DNA of 64,000 nt. Source: Alcaligenaceae bacterium SAGV5 (GTDB taxonomy: Bacteria; Pseudomonadota; Gammaproteobacteria; Burkholderiales; Burkholderiaceae_B). Under the pieces are notes generated by a model. It was not told where the DNA came from. It saw nothing but the letters and a program-made list of their open reading frames with translations, and did not search any database. Positions within the stretch are counted from its first letter, which is position 1; every line of letters starts with the position of its first letter. The translations under genes and the position numbers were made by a program. Below, piece by piece: positions 51,283-59,796 of this stretch. The stretch covers positions 558,001 to 622,000 of the forward strand of contig SPDP01000001.1 of the NCBI GenBank assembly GCA_009360345.1. The letters run 5' to 3'.

Positions 51283-52326
51283 ATGGCCAGTTCCAAGCCC
51301 GCCCACGGTCCCGTCACCATCAAGGACATCGCCGCCGCACTGGGCATTTCGCACACCACCGTCTCGCGCGCGCTGAACGATCATCCCAAGCTCAGCGACG
51401 ACACCAAGGCGCGGGTACGGCAGGCGGCGCAGGAACTGGGCTACGTGCTGAACGCCTCGGGGCGCGTGCTGCGCGGCGGCGCCAGCCCTCTGGTGGGGCT
51501 GGTCATTCCGGACATCCAGAACGATTTCTACAGCGCCATCGCCAAGCGCCTGGCCGAACGCTGCCGGGACGCGGGCTTGCAGATGGTGCTGGCGATTACC
51601 GAAGACGATCCGCAAGCCGAATGCGGCGAGGTCCAGGCGTTGATCCAGGCCCGCGCCGCCGGCATCGTCATCACGCCCTCGCCGGCGCCGCTGCCGCGCA
51701 CGGTCGAATTGCTGGCCGGCACGCCCGTCGTGCAGCTCATACGCAGCGTCGCGACGCTGGCCACCGACGTGGTGGCGATGGACGATGCGGCGGCGGCGCA
51801 CGCCGCGGCGGCCCACCTGCTGTCGCTGGGACACCGGCGCATCGGCTACGTGGGCGGGTACGGCCGCATCAAACCGGGGCGGGACCGCCTGCGGGGCTTC
51901 GTGCGGGCGCATGTCGAGGCCGGGCTGGAGCCGGACCGCGACCTTATCGTGCAGGTGCCGCCACGCCAGGAGTTCGGCGCCGAGGCGATGCGTCGGCTAC
52001 TGGCCGCGCGGCAGCGCCCGACGGCGGTGGTCATCGGCAGTTCGGAGCTGACCATCGTCGCGCTGTCGGTCATCCGCGAGCACGGCCTGTCCATTCCATC
52101 CGACATCTCGGTGGTGGGCTACGGCGATCCCAAGTGGTACGAACTGACGACACCGCCGCTCACGGCGATCCGCCTGCCCATCGATGCGCTGGCGGCGTCC
52201 ACGGCCGAGCTGGTTCTCGCCCGCATCGGCACCCAGGGACAGCCCGGCGATCCCGCTCCTGCCGCGCGCCGGATCCGCATCCGGCCCGAACTTATCGCGC
52301 GGGGTTCCGCCGTTCCGCGTCGCTGA
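51283..52326 (+). CDS. LacI-family transcriptional regulator
   Basis: A 347-residue LacI/GalR repressor. The N-terminal HTH and hinge helix (VTIKDIAAALGISHTTVSRALN, residues 8-30, then LNASGRVLRGG) are followed by a sugar-binding-protein-like effector domain. It is the last gene of the operon beginning at 46272. The 18-bp operator-like palindrome in that operon's promoter is of LacI type, so this is probably the cognate repressor; its inducer would be the operon's substrate or an intermediate. Confidence 0.9.
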   Translation: MASSKPAHGPVTIKDIAAALGISHTTVSRALNDHPKLSDDTKARVRQAAQELGYVLNASGRVLRGGASPLVGLVIPDIQNDFYSAIAKRLAERCRDAGLQMVLAITEDDPQAECGEVQALIQARAAGIVITPSPAPLPRTVELLAGTPVVQLIRSVATLATDVVAMDDAAAAHAAAAHLLSLGHRRIGYVGGYGRIKPGRDRLRGFVRAHVEAGLEPDRDLIVQVPPRQEFGAEAMRRLLAARQRPTAVVIGSSELTIVALSVIREHGLSIPSDISVVGYGDPKWYELTTPPLTAIRLPIDALAASTAELVLARIGTQGQPGDPAPAARRIRIRPELIARGSAVPRR

Positions 52327-52339
52327 GCGTGAACGGGCC

Positions 52340-53251
52340 CTAGCGCCGCCGTGCCGCGTCCGGCCGGACGTTGCCGTGCAGGGCCGCATAGGCCATCAGC
52401 TCCTGTTCCATCGCCTGCGCCAAGGGCGGCAGGGCTTGCGATTTCACCTTGACGATACCGATCCGCCTGTGGCGGCCGGGGCGGACCAGCGGCACGAAGC
52501 GCAGGTCGTTCGCGAATGCCGGTACCGCCAGCCGGGGCAGGATGGTGACGCCGACCTGGCTCGACAGCATCGCCGAGAGCGTCATCATGTTGGAGACATG
52601 GAACCAGCAGCGGTCCAGCCATTTCGCCTCGGGCGTGCCGTTCAGTTCGCGGTGGGCGGTGGTGCCGATCAGCGGCAGGTCGGCCAGCACGGACCAGTCC
52701 AGCCTGCTGCGCCGGGCCAGGGGGTGGCTGGCATGGCAGACCAGGCCGAACGCATCGGTCATGAGCGGGATGAAGTCGAGACCGGGCGTGATCGAGATCT
52801 CGCTGGACAGGCCGAAGTCGACTTCGCCCGACAGCACCATGCGATGGATGTTCTCGGAGTTGTCGTCGATCAATCGCACCGCCGCGCCGGGATGGCGGCC
52901 GATGAAGTCCTTGATCAGCGCCGGCACCCAGTTGGTGGCGAAACTGCCGATGGACGCCAGCGTGAGCGTTCCCGCGTGCTGGCGCGATTGCGACAGCAGC
53001 GTTTCGACGATGCGGTCGTGGTGTTTCACCAGCTCCCTGGCCAGGGGTTCGCACACCTTGCCGAAGGCCGTGGGAGTCGTGCGGCGATCGGCCTCGAACA
53101 GCGGCGCGCCCAGCTTTTCCTCCAGCAACTGGATGATCTTGGAGACGGCGGGCTGGCTGCGCAGTACCTTGTCGGCGGCAATGCGGTAGCTCTTGGCATC
53201 CAGGACGTGGAGGAAAACGCGCAACTGGGCGATCGGGATCTCTGCCAGCAT
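52340..53251 (-). CDS. LysR-family transcriptional regulator
   Basis: A 303-residue LysR protein: HTH in residues 5-65 (PIAQLRVFLHVLDAKSYRIAADKVLRSQPAVSKI) and a substrate domain with FGLSSEISITPGLDFIPL. It is convergent with the LacI gene and divergent from the alpha/beta hydrolase-Bug pair at 53327, its probable targets. An ATTG-N6-CAAT inverted repeat is in the divergent spacer. Confidence 0.9.
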   Translation of the reverse strand: MLAEIPIAQLRVFLHVLDAKSYRIAADKVLRSQPAVSKIIQLLEEKLGAPLFEADRRTTPTAFGKVCEPLARELVKHHDRIVETLLSQSRQHAGTLTLASIGSFATNWVPALIKDFIGRHPGAAVRLIDDNSENIHRMVLSGEVDFGLSSEISITPGLDFIPLMTDAFGLVCHASHPLARRSRLDWSVLADLPLIGTTAHRELNGTPEAKWLDRCWFHVSNMMTLSAMLSSQVGVTILPRLAVPAFANDLRFVPLVRPGRHRRIGIVKVKSQALPPLAQAMEQELMAYAALHGNVRPDAARRR

Positions 53252-53268
53252 GTCGATTCCAAATGGTT

Positions 53269-53282
53269 ATTGTCTGATCAAT
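53269..53282. promoter_or_regulatory. Inverted repeat in LysR/hydrolase divergent spacer
   Basis: ATTG-TCTGAT-CAAT lies in an AT-rich stretch of the 75-base spacer, 18 bases upstream of the LysR start. It suits a LysR autoregulatory site, though it is short and one base off the standard T-N11-A spacing. Confidence 0.4.
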
Positions 53283-53326
53283 ATTATTCAATTTTTGGAT
53301 GATGCGGACGGGCCTATCATCGCCGG

Positions 53327-54085
53327 ATGAATCACGCAGATCGATCCGGCGAGACGCCTGTTCCGCCGCAAGCCATCCAGGAATCCGGCCCGCTCATCCT
53401 CGCCCTGGCGGGGGGCGGCTGCAGTCCCCGGATCTATGGCCCGGTGGCCGCCCCGGGCTTCGTGTTGCATGAAGTGGATTGGATGCAAGGGGCGGGTCCG
53501 TTCACGCCCCAGGCCGTCGCCGGACGCCTGGCCGCCGCGCTGGCGCCGCGAACCGCGCCGACGGTGCTGCTGGGTCATTCGCTGGGCGGCGTGATTGCCT
53601 TGCTGACGGCATTGGCCCGGCCGTCCGCCGTGCAGGCGCTCGTCATCTCCAATACAGGTCCCCACACGCGGGATCATGGCGACAATTCGCTGCCCGCGCG
53701 GATCCGGGACCAATGGACCCCGGAAGCAAGGCGGGCCTTTCTGCAAGCCTGTTTCGCGCACGATCCGCCGGCGGCCCTGATGAGGGAGCTCGAGCGCTAT
53801 CTTGGCGCGCTGCCGACCGCGCCGCTGCTCGAAGCCGTCGAGGGCCTGCGCCGGATCGATCTGAGCCACAGGTTGGGCGCGATCCGCTGTCCGGCGCTGA
53901 TCGCGCATGGAGAACTGGACCGGCGCCGCGGCGTGGCCGACGCGCGGCGGCTGGCGGCGCTCATCCCGGGTGCCGAGCTGGTCCTGCTGCCGGGCGGCCA
54001 TACCCCCATGGTGGACTGCGCCGGCGCCTACAACGATGCACTGGACACGTTTCTCGCGCGGCATCTTCGCGCAACCCAACCCTGA
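53327..54085 (+). CDS. Alpha/beta-fold hydrolase
   Basis: A 252-residue alpha/beta hydrolase with the nucleophile elbow GHSLGG (S85), an acidic residue in AHGELDRRRG and the catalytic His in GGHTPMV. It resembles small esterases or enol-lactonases without a recognisable specific function. It precedes a Bug gene by 29 bases and is divergent from a LysR gene, so it may process the ester or lactone form of the transported acid. Confidence 0.82.
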   Translation: MNHADRSGETPVPPQAIQESGPLILALAGGGCSPRIYGPVAAPGFVLHEVDWMQGAGPFTPQAVAGRLAAALAPRTAPTVLLGHSLGGVIALLTALARPSAVQALVISNTGPHTRDHGDNSLPARIRDQWTPEARRAFLQACFAHDPPAALMRELERYLGALPTAPLLEAVEGLRRIDLSHRLGAIRCPALIAHGELDRRRGVADARRLAALIPGAELVLLPGGHTPMVDCAGAYNDALDTFLARHLRATQP

Positions 54086-54114
54086 CGGGATATAGCAAGA
54101 ACGAGGAGACAATC

Positions 54115-55098
54115 ATGAACATCGGGAGCATCCGGCGCCTGGCGCCGGCAGGTCTGTTGGCATGTTCGGCGGCCTGGGCGGGCCCTGTCCACGCCCAGGC
54201 ATCCGACTGGCCGAACCGTCCGGTCACCATCATCGTGCCGTCGGCCGCGGGCGGCGCGGCCGATTTTTCCGCGCGGGTGTTCGCGGGCTACATCGCCAAG
54301 GTCCATCCCAAGGCCACCGTGGTGGTGGACGACCGTCCGGGCGCCGGCGGCGTGATCGGCACCATGGCCGCCAAGGAGGCCAAGCCCGACGGCTACACCT
54401 TCCTGTTGTCCACCAATTCGACTCATGCCGCCAACCTGAGCCTGTACAAGGACCTGCGCTATGACCCGGTCAAGGATTTCGTGCCGGTGGGCCGGTTCGG
54501 CACCTTCGGCTCGGTGCTGATGGTGCCCAAGGAAAGTCCGTTCCGGTCGGTGCAGGACCTGATCGCCCAGGCGAAATCCCAGCCTGGGCGCATGAGCTTC
54601 GGCTACTACAGCTCGTCGTCGCAGGTGCCGGCGGAAATGCTGAAGGCCGCCGCGGGCGTGGTCTATGAAGGCGCCGCCTACAAGAACGTGACGCAGATCA
54701 TCACCGACCTGATCGGCAAGCAGTTCGATTTCGCGTTCCTGGATGCGCTGTCGGCCGCCCCCGCGCTGCAGAACGACCGGCTCAAGCCCATAGGCGTCAC
54801 GACGCCGCGCCGGCTGCCGCAACTGCCCGATGTGCCGACCATCGGCGAGGCCATCCCCGGCTACGAGATGCAGGGCTGGCTGGGCCTGACGGCCCCGGCC
54901 GGGACGCCGCCCGCCATCGTCGAGACGGTGAGCGCGCTGATGGGCAAGGCCATGGCGGATCCCGAGGTCCGGCAATCGCTGGAAGCCAAGGGCATGCAGG
55001 CCGGCTTCCTGCCCGCCCGCGACATGGGCGCCTTCATCGCGGCGGACATCGTGCGCTGGCGCGACTGGGTGCGCATGGCCAACATCCCGCCCAACTGA
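54115..55098 (+). CDS. Bug-type periplasmic solute-binding protein 6
   Basis: A 327-residue Bug/TctC-like protein with a signal peptide ending near GPVHAQ and then WPNRPVTIIVPSAAGGAADFSAR. Its first loop has AAGGAADFS in place of PGGGTD, a substrate-loop variant. It follows the hydrolase gene in an apparent two-gene operon; the ATG is preceded by GAGGAGAC. A LysR remnant begins directly after its stop. Confidence 0.92.
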   Translation: MNIGSIRRLAPAGLLACSAAWAGPVHAQASDWPNRPVTIIVPSAAGGAADFSARVFAGYIAKVHPKATVVVDDRPGAGGVIGTMAAKEAKPDGYTFLLSTNSTHAANLSLYKDLRYDPVKDFVPVGRFGTFGSVLMVPKESPFRSVQDLIAQAKSQPGRMSFGYYSSSSQVPAEMLKAAAGVVYEGAAYKNVTQIITDLIGKQFDFAFLDALSAAPALQNDRLKPIGVTTPRRLPQLPDVPTIGEAIPGYEMQGWLGLTAPAGTPPAIVETVSALMGKAMADPEVRQSLEAKGMQAGFLPARDMGAFIAADIVRWRDWVRMANIPPN

Positions 55099-55282
55099 AG
55101 CGGGCCGCGCGCCTGACCATCGTGGACCTGTTTCCGGACGAGGTGGTCGAATCCCTGGACAGCGGCAATATCGATCTGGCCATCGGCTATTTCCCGGGCA
55201 TGCCGAGCCGGCGTACCGCTGGCTGCGGCAGGTGGTCCATGACCAGACCTCGGGGCTGCCGGTGGGGCGCCGCGCCGATTGA
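55098..55282 (+). pseudogene. Degraded LysR-family gene remnant
   Basis: Two pieces of a LysR effector domain lie in different frames. From 55098 the frame reads RAARLTIVDLFPDEVVESL then DSGNIDLAIGYFPGM, typical of the middle of the domain. From about 55206 another frame reads PAYRWLRQVVHDQ and ends at a TGA (55280-55282), typical of a LysR C-terminus. The N-terminal HTH and the region between are missing. It is therefore the remains of a regulator, truncated and internally deleted, between two Bug genes. Confidence 0.75.
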
Positions 55283-55411
55283 GTGCCGTTGCGACTCAAT
55301 CGAGGCGTGTTTTCGAATTGGACGGTGCCGCCCGGCCAGGGCTAGAGTGCCGGCGTCGCTCCGGGAACGGCTGTTGTCCCGGCCTCCTCATTCCGTCCAG
55401 GAAAGCACGCC

Positions 55412-56395
55412 ATGCGCAAGATCCTTTCTTCCCTCCCCTTCCACCACGTCGCGTGGGCCATCGCCGCCGCGTCCGTGGCCGGCCCCGCGAGCGCGCAGGC
55501 CTATCCCGACAAACCGGTCCGCATGGTCGTCGCGTTCGCGCCGGCGGGCGGGACGGACATCGTCGCCCGGCTGGTGGCGCCGCGGATGGCCGAACTGCTC
55601 GGCCAATCCGTCGTCGTCGAGAACCGGGCGGGCGCGGGCGGCGTCATCGGCACCGAGAACGTGGCGAAGGCCGCGCCCGATGGCTACACCACGCTCATGG
55701 CCACCATGGGCAACCTGGCGGTCAATCCCTATCTGTATTCGATGCGCGTCGACGTCCAGCGGGACCTGAAGCCGGTCAGCAAGGTGGTGGAGGTGCAGTT
55801 CGCCTTGCTGGTGCATCCGTCCGTGCCGGCCAAGACCCTGCGCGAGTTCATCGACCTGGCGAAAGCGCGTCCCGGCCATCTGACCTACTCGTCGTCGGGC
55901 ATAGGCGGCGGGCCGCACCTGGCCGGCGAGCTGTTCGACAGCCTGGCCGGCACCAAGCTGACGCACGTGCCCTACAAAGGCAGCGGCCAGAGCCTGTCGG
56001 ACCTGATCGGCGGACAGGTGTCGGCGTCGTTCGACAGTTTGCTCCAGGCGCTGCCCTACGTGCGCGACGGGCGGCTGCGCGCGCTGGCGATTCTGGGCAG
56101 CGAGCGCTCTCCGCTGTTGCCGGACGTGCCTACCGTGGCCGAGGCCGGCGTGCCGGGCTATGAGTTCACCAACTGGTACGGGCTGGTCGCGCCCGCCGGC
56201 ACGCCGCAGCCGGTGGTCGAGAAGCTGAACGGCGCCGTGCGCCAGGTGCTGGGGCAGGCCGATATCCGGCGCAAGCTCGAAGACATGGGCGCCCGCGTGG
56301 TGGGCGACACGCCGGATGCGTTCGGCCGGTTCATCGCCACCGAGAACACCAAGTGGGAGAAGGTGATTCGCGCCGCCAAGATCACGGCCCAATAG
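55412..56395 (+). CDS. Bug-type periplasmic solute-binding protein 7
   Basis: A 327-residue Bug/TctC-like protein; the signal peptide ends near SAQA, followed by YPDKPVRMVVAFAPAGGTDIVAR and VVVENRAGAGGVIG. It is a single gene, downstream of a LysR remnant and convergent with an intact LysR gene (12-base gap). It may have lost its original regulator. Confidence 0.92.
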   Translation: MRKILSSLPFHHVAWAIAAASVAGPASAQAYPDKPVRMVVAFAPAGGTDIVARLVAPRMAELLGQSVVVENRAGAGGVIGTENVAKAAPDGYTTLMATMGNLAVNPYLYSMRVDVQRDLKPVSKVVEVQFALLVHPSVPAKTLREFIDLAKARPGHLTYSSSGIGGGPHLAGELFDSLAGTKLTHVPYKGSGQSLSDLIGGQVSASFDSLLQALPYVRDGRLRALAILGSERSPLLPDVPTVAEAGVPGYEFTNWYGLVAPAGTPQPVVEKLNGAVRQVLGQADIRRKLEDMGARVVGDTPDAFGRFIATENTKWEKVIRAAKITAQ

Positions 56396-56407
56396 GCCGG
56401 ACGCGTG

Positions 56408-57307
56408 TCACGGTTCGCGGGGCGCGCCGCCCGGCATCCCGGCCAGGTCGATGAATTTCTCGGCCGCCGGGTTGCGCAGGTCCTGCCTGCGGACCGCGTA
56501 CAGCTCGGTGGTGTTCTCCTCGGTGTCCACCAGCGGTCGGTAATGCAGCGCGCCGGCCCACGTAGCCTGGGCCGAGGCCGGCACCAGCGCCGCGCCCACG
56601 CCCGCCTCGACCAGGGCCAGCATGGTGGGCAGGATGCTGGCCTGGACCACGTGCGGAACGATTTGCGCCGCCTGGAAGATCCGTTGGCACAACTCGTACG
56701 AGTACGGCGCCTGGTCGGGAGAAAATCCGATCAGGTGCAGCCCGTCCAGTCTGGCGACCGGAACTTGTTCGAGATGGGCGAGGACATGGTCGATGGGCAG
56801 CGCCAGCACCAGCCGTTCCCGCGCGATGACGCTGTGCGCCAGGCGCGGATCCGCCAGGGATTTTTCCGGCGGCCGCAGCAGCGCGACGTCCAGCTTGTCG
56901 GCATGCAGCGCTTCGAGCATGGGTTCGGGGCGCATTTCCTCCAGCCGCAGTTCGACCTCGGGGTACTGGCGGCGGAACGCCGAGACCAGGCGGGGCAGGG
57001 TCCCGTAGATGGAGCTGGCGGTGAAGCCTATGGCCACGCTGCCGGCCGATCCGCTGGCGGCGCGCCGGGCCGCGTCCGCCGCGGCTTCGGCGTCCTGCAG
57101 GATCTTTCTGGCGCGGTCGTGCAGGATCCGCCCCGCGGGCGTCAGGCTGACCGAACGCGTCGTGCGGTGGAACAGCTCGGCCCCGATCAATTGCTCCAGC
57201 TGGCGGATCTGCTGGCTGAGCGGAGGCTGGGTCATGTGGAGCCGCTCGGCGGCCCGGCCGAAATGCAGCTCTTCCGCGACGACCGAGAATGTGTGGAGCA
57301 GGCGCAT
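56408..57307 (-). CDS. LysR-family regulator (BenM/CatM-like)
   Basis: A 299-residue LysR protein starting MRLLHTFSVVAEELHFGRAAE, with the P-P-L-S-Q-Q-I-R-Q-L-E recognition helix typical of the BenM/CatM/TfdR branch that often responds to muconates or other aromatic metabolites. It is divergent from the amidase gene (78-base spacer) and convergent with Bug7, either of which could be its target. Confidence 0.9.
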   Translation of the reverse strand: MRLLHTFSVVAEELHFGRAAERLHMTQPPLSQQIRQLEQLIGAELFHRTTRSVSLTPAGRILHDRARKILQDAEAAADAARRAASGSAGSVAIGFTASSIYGTLPRLVSAFRRQYPEVELRLEEMRPEPMLEALHADKLDVALLRPPEKSLADPRLAHSVIARERLVLALPIDHVLAHLEQVPVARLDGLHLIGFSPDQAPYSYELCQRIFQAAQIVPHVVQASILPTMLALVEAGVGAALVPASAQATWAGALHYRPLVDTEENTTELYAVRRQDLRNPAAEKFIDLAGMPGGAPREP

Positions 57308-57385
57308 GGAAAGCAGTGGCACTTTTTTCCCGATGTGTGGAACGGCCCCGAGGGCTGTTCGTTCTATGGATATGGTTTCCCCGGC

Positions 57386-58654
57386 ATGAAGACCCCAGCC
57401 CCCAATTTTCTCAGCGCGCTGTCCGCCTTGCGGGCGATGGAGGACGGCAGTCTCAGCAGCGAGGCCCTGGTGCGGGCCTGCCTGGATCGCATCGACGAGC
57501 GGGAGGCGACGGTGCGCGCCTTCGCGCACGTCGACCGGGAACGGGCGATCGTCCAGGCCCGGCAGGCCGACCGGGCAGGCGCCGCGGGGCGCTTGCGCGG
57601 CCTGCCGTTCGCCGCCAAAGATATCCTGGATTCCGCCGATCTACCAACCGCCTACGGTTCGCCCATCTATGCGGGCCATCGTCCGGCGGCCGATGCCGCC
57701 TGCATCGCGGCGGCCCGGGAGGCGGGCGGCATCCTGCTCGGCAAGACCGAGACCTGTGAATTCGCCACGCTGACACCGTGCGCCACGCGCCATCCGCAGG
57801 ACCCGGCGCGTACCCCGGGCGGTTCGTCCAGCGGTTCGGCCGCCGCGGTGGCCGACGGCATGGTACCGCTGGCGTTCGGGACCCAGACCAGTGCCTCGAT
57901 CATCCGTCCCGCGGCCTATTGTGGTGTCGTCGGCTACAAGCCGTCATACGGCCTGATCAACACGTCCGGCCTCAAGCATGCGAGTCCCAGCCTGGACACG
58001 ATAGGTGTTTTCGCCAGGGAGGTGGCGGACGCGCGCCATGCCGTGTTCGGCACGACGGACGCGCGCGACCCGGGGGCGCCACGGGTCGTGGTCTGCGAAT
58101 CCAGCCTATGGGCCGCCGCGCGTCCGGAAACCGTCGAGGCGCTGCTGGCTTTCGCCCGCCGACTCGAACGCGGCGGCGCCCGGCTGCGGACCGCGCGCCT
58201 GCCGCCGGGCCTGGAGGCCGCCGTGGCGCTCCAGGCCCGGCTGTCGGCGTTCGAACTCCGGCAATCGCTGGCCCACGAGCGCCGGTGGCATCGCGATCGG
58301 CTCAGTCCGCGCCTGCGGCAGCGGGTCGAGGCCGAGGCGGACTTGTCGATGGCCGGGTACGCGGAGCTGCGGTCGTCCATGCGGACCGCGCAGCGCGAGG
58401 CCGCGAGCCTGTTCGTCGATGCCGATGTCCTGCTGTACCCCGCGGCCGACGGCGAGGCGGAGATCGGCATGGAAACCGGCTCACCGCGCTTCGGCGGGCT
58501 ATGGACATTCCTGCACCTGCCCGCCTTGTCCATGCCCATGGGCCGCGGGCCGGCCGGATTGCCGCTGGGCGCCCAACTGGTCGGCGCGCCCGGCCGCGAC
58601 CTCGACCTGTTGGCCGCGGCGGCGTTCGCCGAAGGGTGCGCCGCGGCGCCGTGA
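57386..58654 (+). CDS. Amidase signature-family hydrolase
   Basis: A 422-residue amidase. The Ser-cisSer-Lys triad is seen: K78 in FAAKDI, the cis-Ser in PGGSSSGSAAAVA (around S148) and the nucleophile S171 in TSASIIRPA. The family hydrolyses amides, nitrile-derived amides or carbamates. No glutamyl-tRNA amidotransferase partners are nearby, so it is a catabolic or detoxifying amidase. Divergent from a BenM-like LysR gene. Upstream in-frame sequence belongs to the regulator region; the ATG giving MKTPAPNF is used. Confidence 0.88.
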   Translation: MKTPAPNFLSALSALRAMEDGSLSSEALVRACLDRIDEREATVRAFAHVDRERAIVQARQADRAGAAGRLRGLPFAAKDILDSADLPTAYGSPIYAGHRPAADAACIAAAREAGGILLGKTETCEFATLTPCATRHPQDPARTPGGSSSGSAAAVADGMVPLAFGTQTSASIIRPAAYCGVVGYKPSYGLINTSGLKHASPSLDTIGVFAREVADARHAVFGTTDARDPGAPRVVVCESSLWAAARPETVEALLAFARRLERGGARLRTARLPPGLEAAVALQARLSAFELRQSLAHERRWHRDRLSPRLRQRVEAEADLSMAGYAELRSSMRTAQREAASLFVDADVLLYPAADGEAEIGMETGSPRFGGLWTFLHLPALSMPMGRGPAGLPLGAQLVGAPGRDLDLLAAAAFAEGCAAAP

Positions 58655-58732
58655 CCGGGCGGTGCGCCTTGCGGGCTGGTGCGGGCCTGGCCCGCGGGGT
58701 ATCGTAGGAGGTCCTTCGACCCGAAAGCCCTC

Positions 58733-59686
58733 ATGAGCGCCCTGCCCAAGCCTCCGCCCGCCGGTTTCGACCGGCCTGCCGCTGCGCTGCCCGTCGTCAT
58801 TCATGCCGCCGACGGCTATCCGCTGGGAGGCTTCGTCTGGCGTGGCATCGACGTGGGGGCGAGGACGAGGCCGGTGGTGATCATCAACGCGGCCACCTCG
58901 GTCAAGTGCCGCTATTACTTTCGTTTCGCCCAGTACCTGCACGACAACGGCATGGACGTCATCGCCTACGACTACCGGGGCATAGGCGAATCGCGCCCGG
59001 ATCGCCTGCGCGGCTTCCAGGCGAGCTGGACCGACTGGGGCGCGCGGGACTGCGAGGCCGTGCTGGGCTATGCCGCCGCCATGTGGCCCGGCCGCGCGAT
59101 CCACCTCGTGGGGCACAGCTTCGGCGGCTGGGCACCCGCGCTGGCCGCGTCCTGTTCCCGCATCGACCGCATGGTCACGGTGGGGGCGCAGTTCGCGTAC
59201 TGGCGCGACTACGACGCCGCCGTGCGCTGGCGCATGGCGGCAAAGTGGCACCTGGCCATGCCCCTGCTGGCACGGGCGTGCGGATATTTCCCTGGCCGCA
59301 GGCTGGGCTGGCTGGAGGACACGCCCACCGGCGTCGCGCTGGACTGGGGCGCGCCCACGCCGCGCTACGAAGACCGGCCCAGCGCCCGCAGGACCTTCGG
59401 CGGCGGTCCCCTGCCGGCCGCCACGGCGCGGGCCGCCATCCTGGCCATCAGCCTGACCGACGACCCGTTCGGCACGGTAGCGGCCATCGAGCGCACCCTG
59501 GGGTATTTCACGCACAGCACGCGGACGCATCTGCGTATCGCGCCCGAGGACATCGGCAGGACGGCGGTCGGACACTTCGCGTTCTTCCACGGCGACTTCC
59601 AGGACCTGCTGTGGCCGCTGGCCCTGGAATGGCTGGGCGGCGCAAGCGTGCCGCATCCGGCCGCGCGGCGGGCGGACCGCGCCTGA
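58733..59686 (+). CDS. Alpha/beta hydrolase of the COG4757 type
   Basis: A 317-residue alpha/beta hydrolase with an N-terminal ADGYPLGGFVWRG strand pair, YDYRGIGES, nucleophile elbow GHSFGGW, and a late GHFAFF histidine. This sequence style is that of the uncharacterised COG4757 predicted hydrolases, about 280-320 residues. The ATG giving MSALPKPPP is chosen. It stands between the amidase and a Bug gene with an intervening LysR-type site, so it is probably its own unit. Confidence 0.8.
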   Translation: MSALPKPPPAGFDRPAAALPVVIHAADGYPLGGFVWRGIDVGARTRPVVIINAATSVKCRYYFRFAQYLHDNGMDVIAYDYRGIGESRPDRLRGFQASWTDWGARDCEAVLGYAAAMWPGRAIHLVGHSFGGWAPALAASCSRIDRMVTVGAQFAYWRDYDAAVRWRMAAKWHLAMPLLARACGYFPGRRLGWLEDTPTGVALDWGAPTPRYEDRPSARRTFGGGPLPAATARAAILAISLTDDPFGTVAAIERTLGYFTHSTRTHLRIAPEDIGRTAVGHFAFFHGDFQDLLWPLALEWLGGASVPHPAARRADRA

Positions 59687-59689
59687 GAT

Positions 59690-59708
59690 CCATGCATTTA
59701 CTGCATGG
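59690..59708. promoter_or_regulatory. LysR-type palindrome upstream of the Bug8 operon
   Basis: CCATGCA-TTTAC-TGCATGG is a perfect 7-5-7 inverted repeat with an embedded T-N11-A box, 88 bases before the Bug8 start. Its core ATGCA-N5-TGCAT matches the site at 37280. The partial LysR gene at the window end is a candidate binder. Confidence 0.6.
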
Positions 59709-59796
59709 GCAATCCGAATCCTAACGTTGTCGCATACCCGCTTCACTCCTATCCTGGCTCCCGTCTCACAACACTATGAGCAGGAAGGAGGCAGAC

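Noticed and set aside
55283-55411. Operator upstream of Bug7
   Set aside because: No convincing dyad or T-N11-A box is visible in the spacer between the LysR remnant and Bug7.
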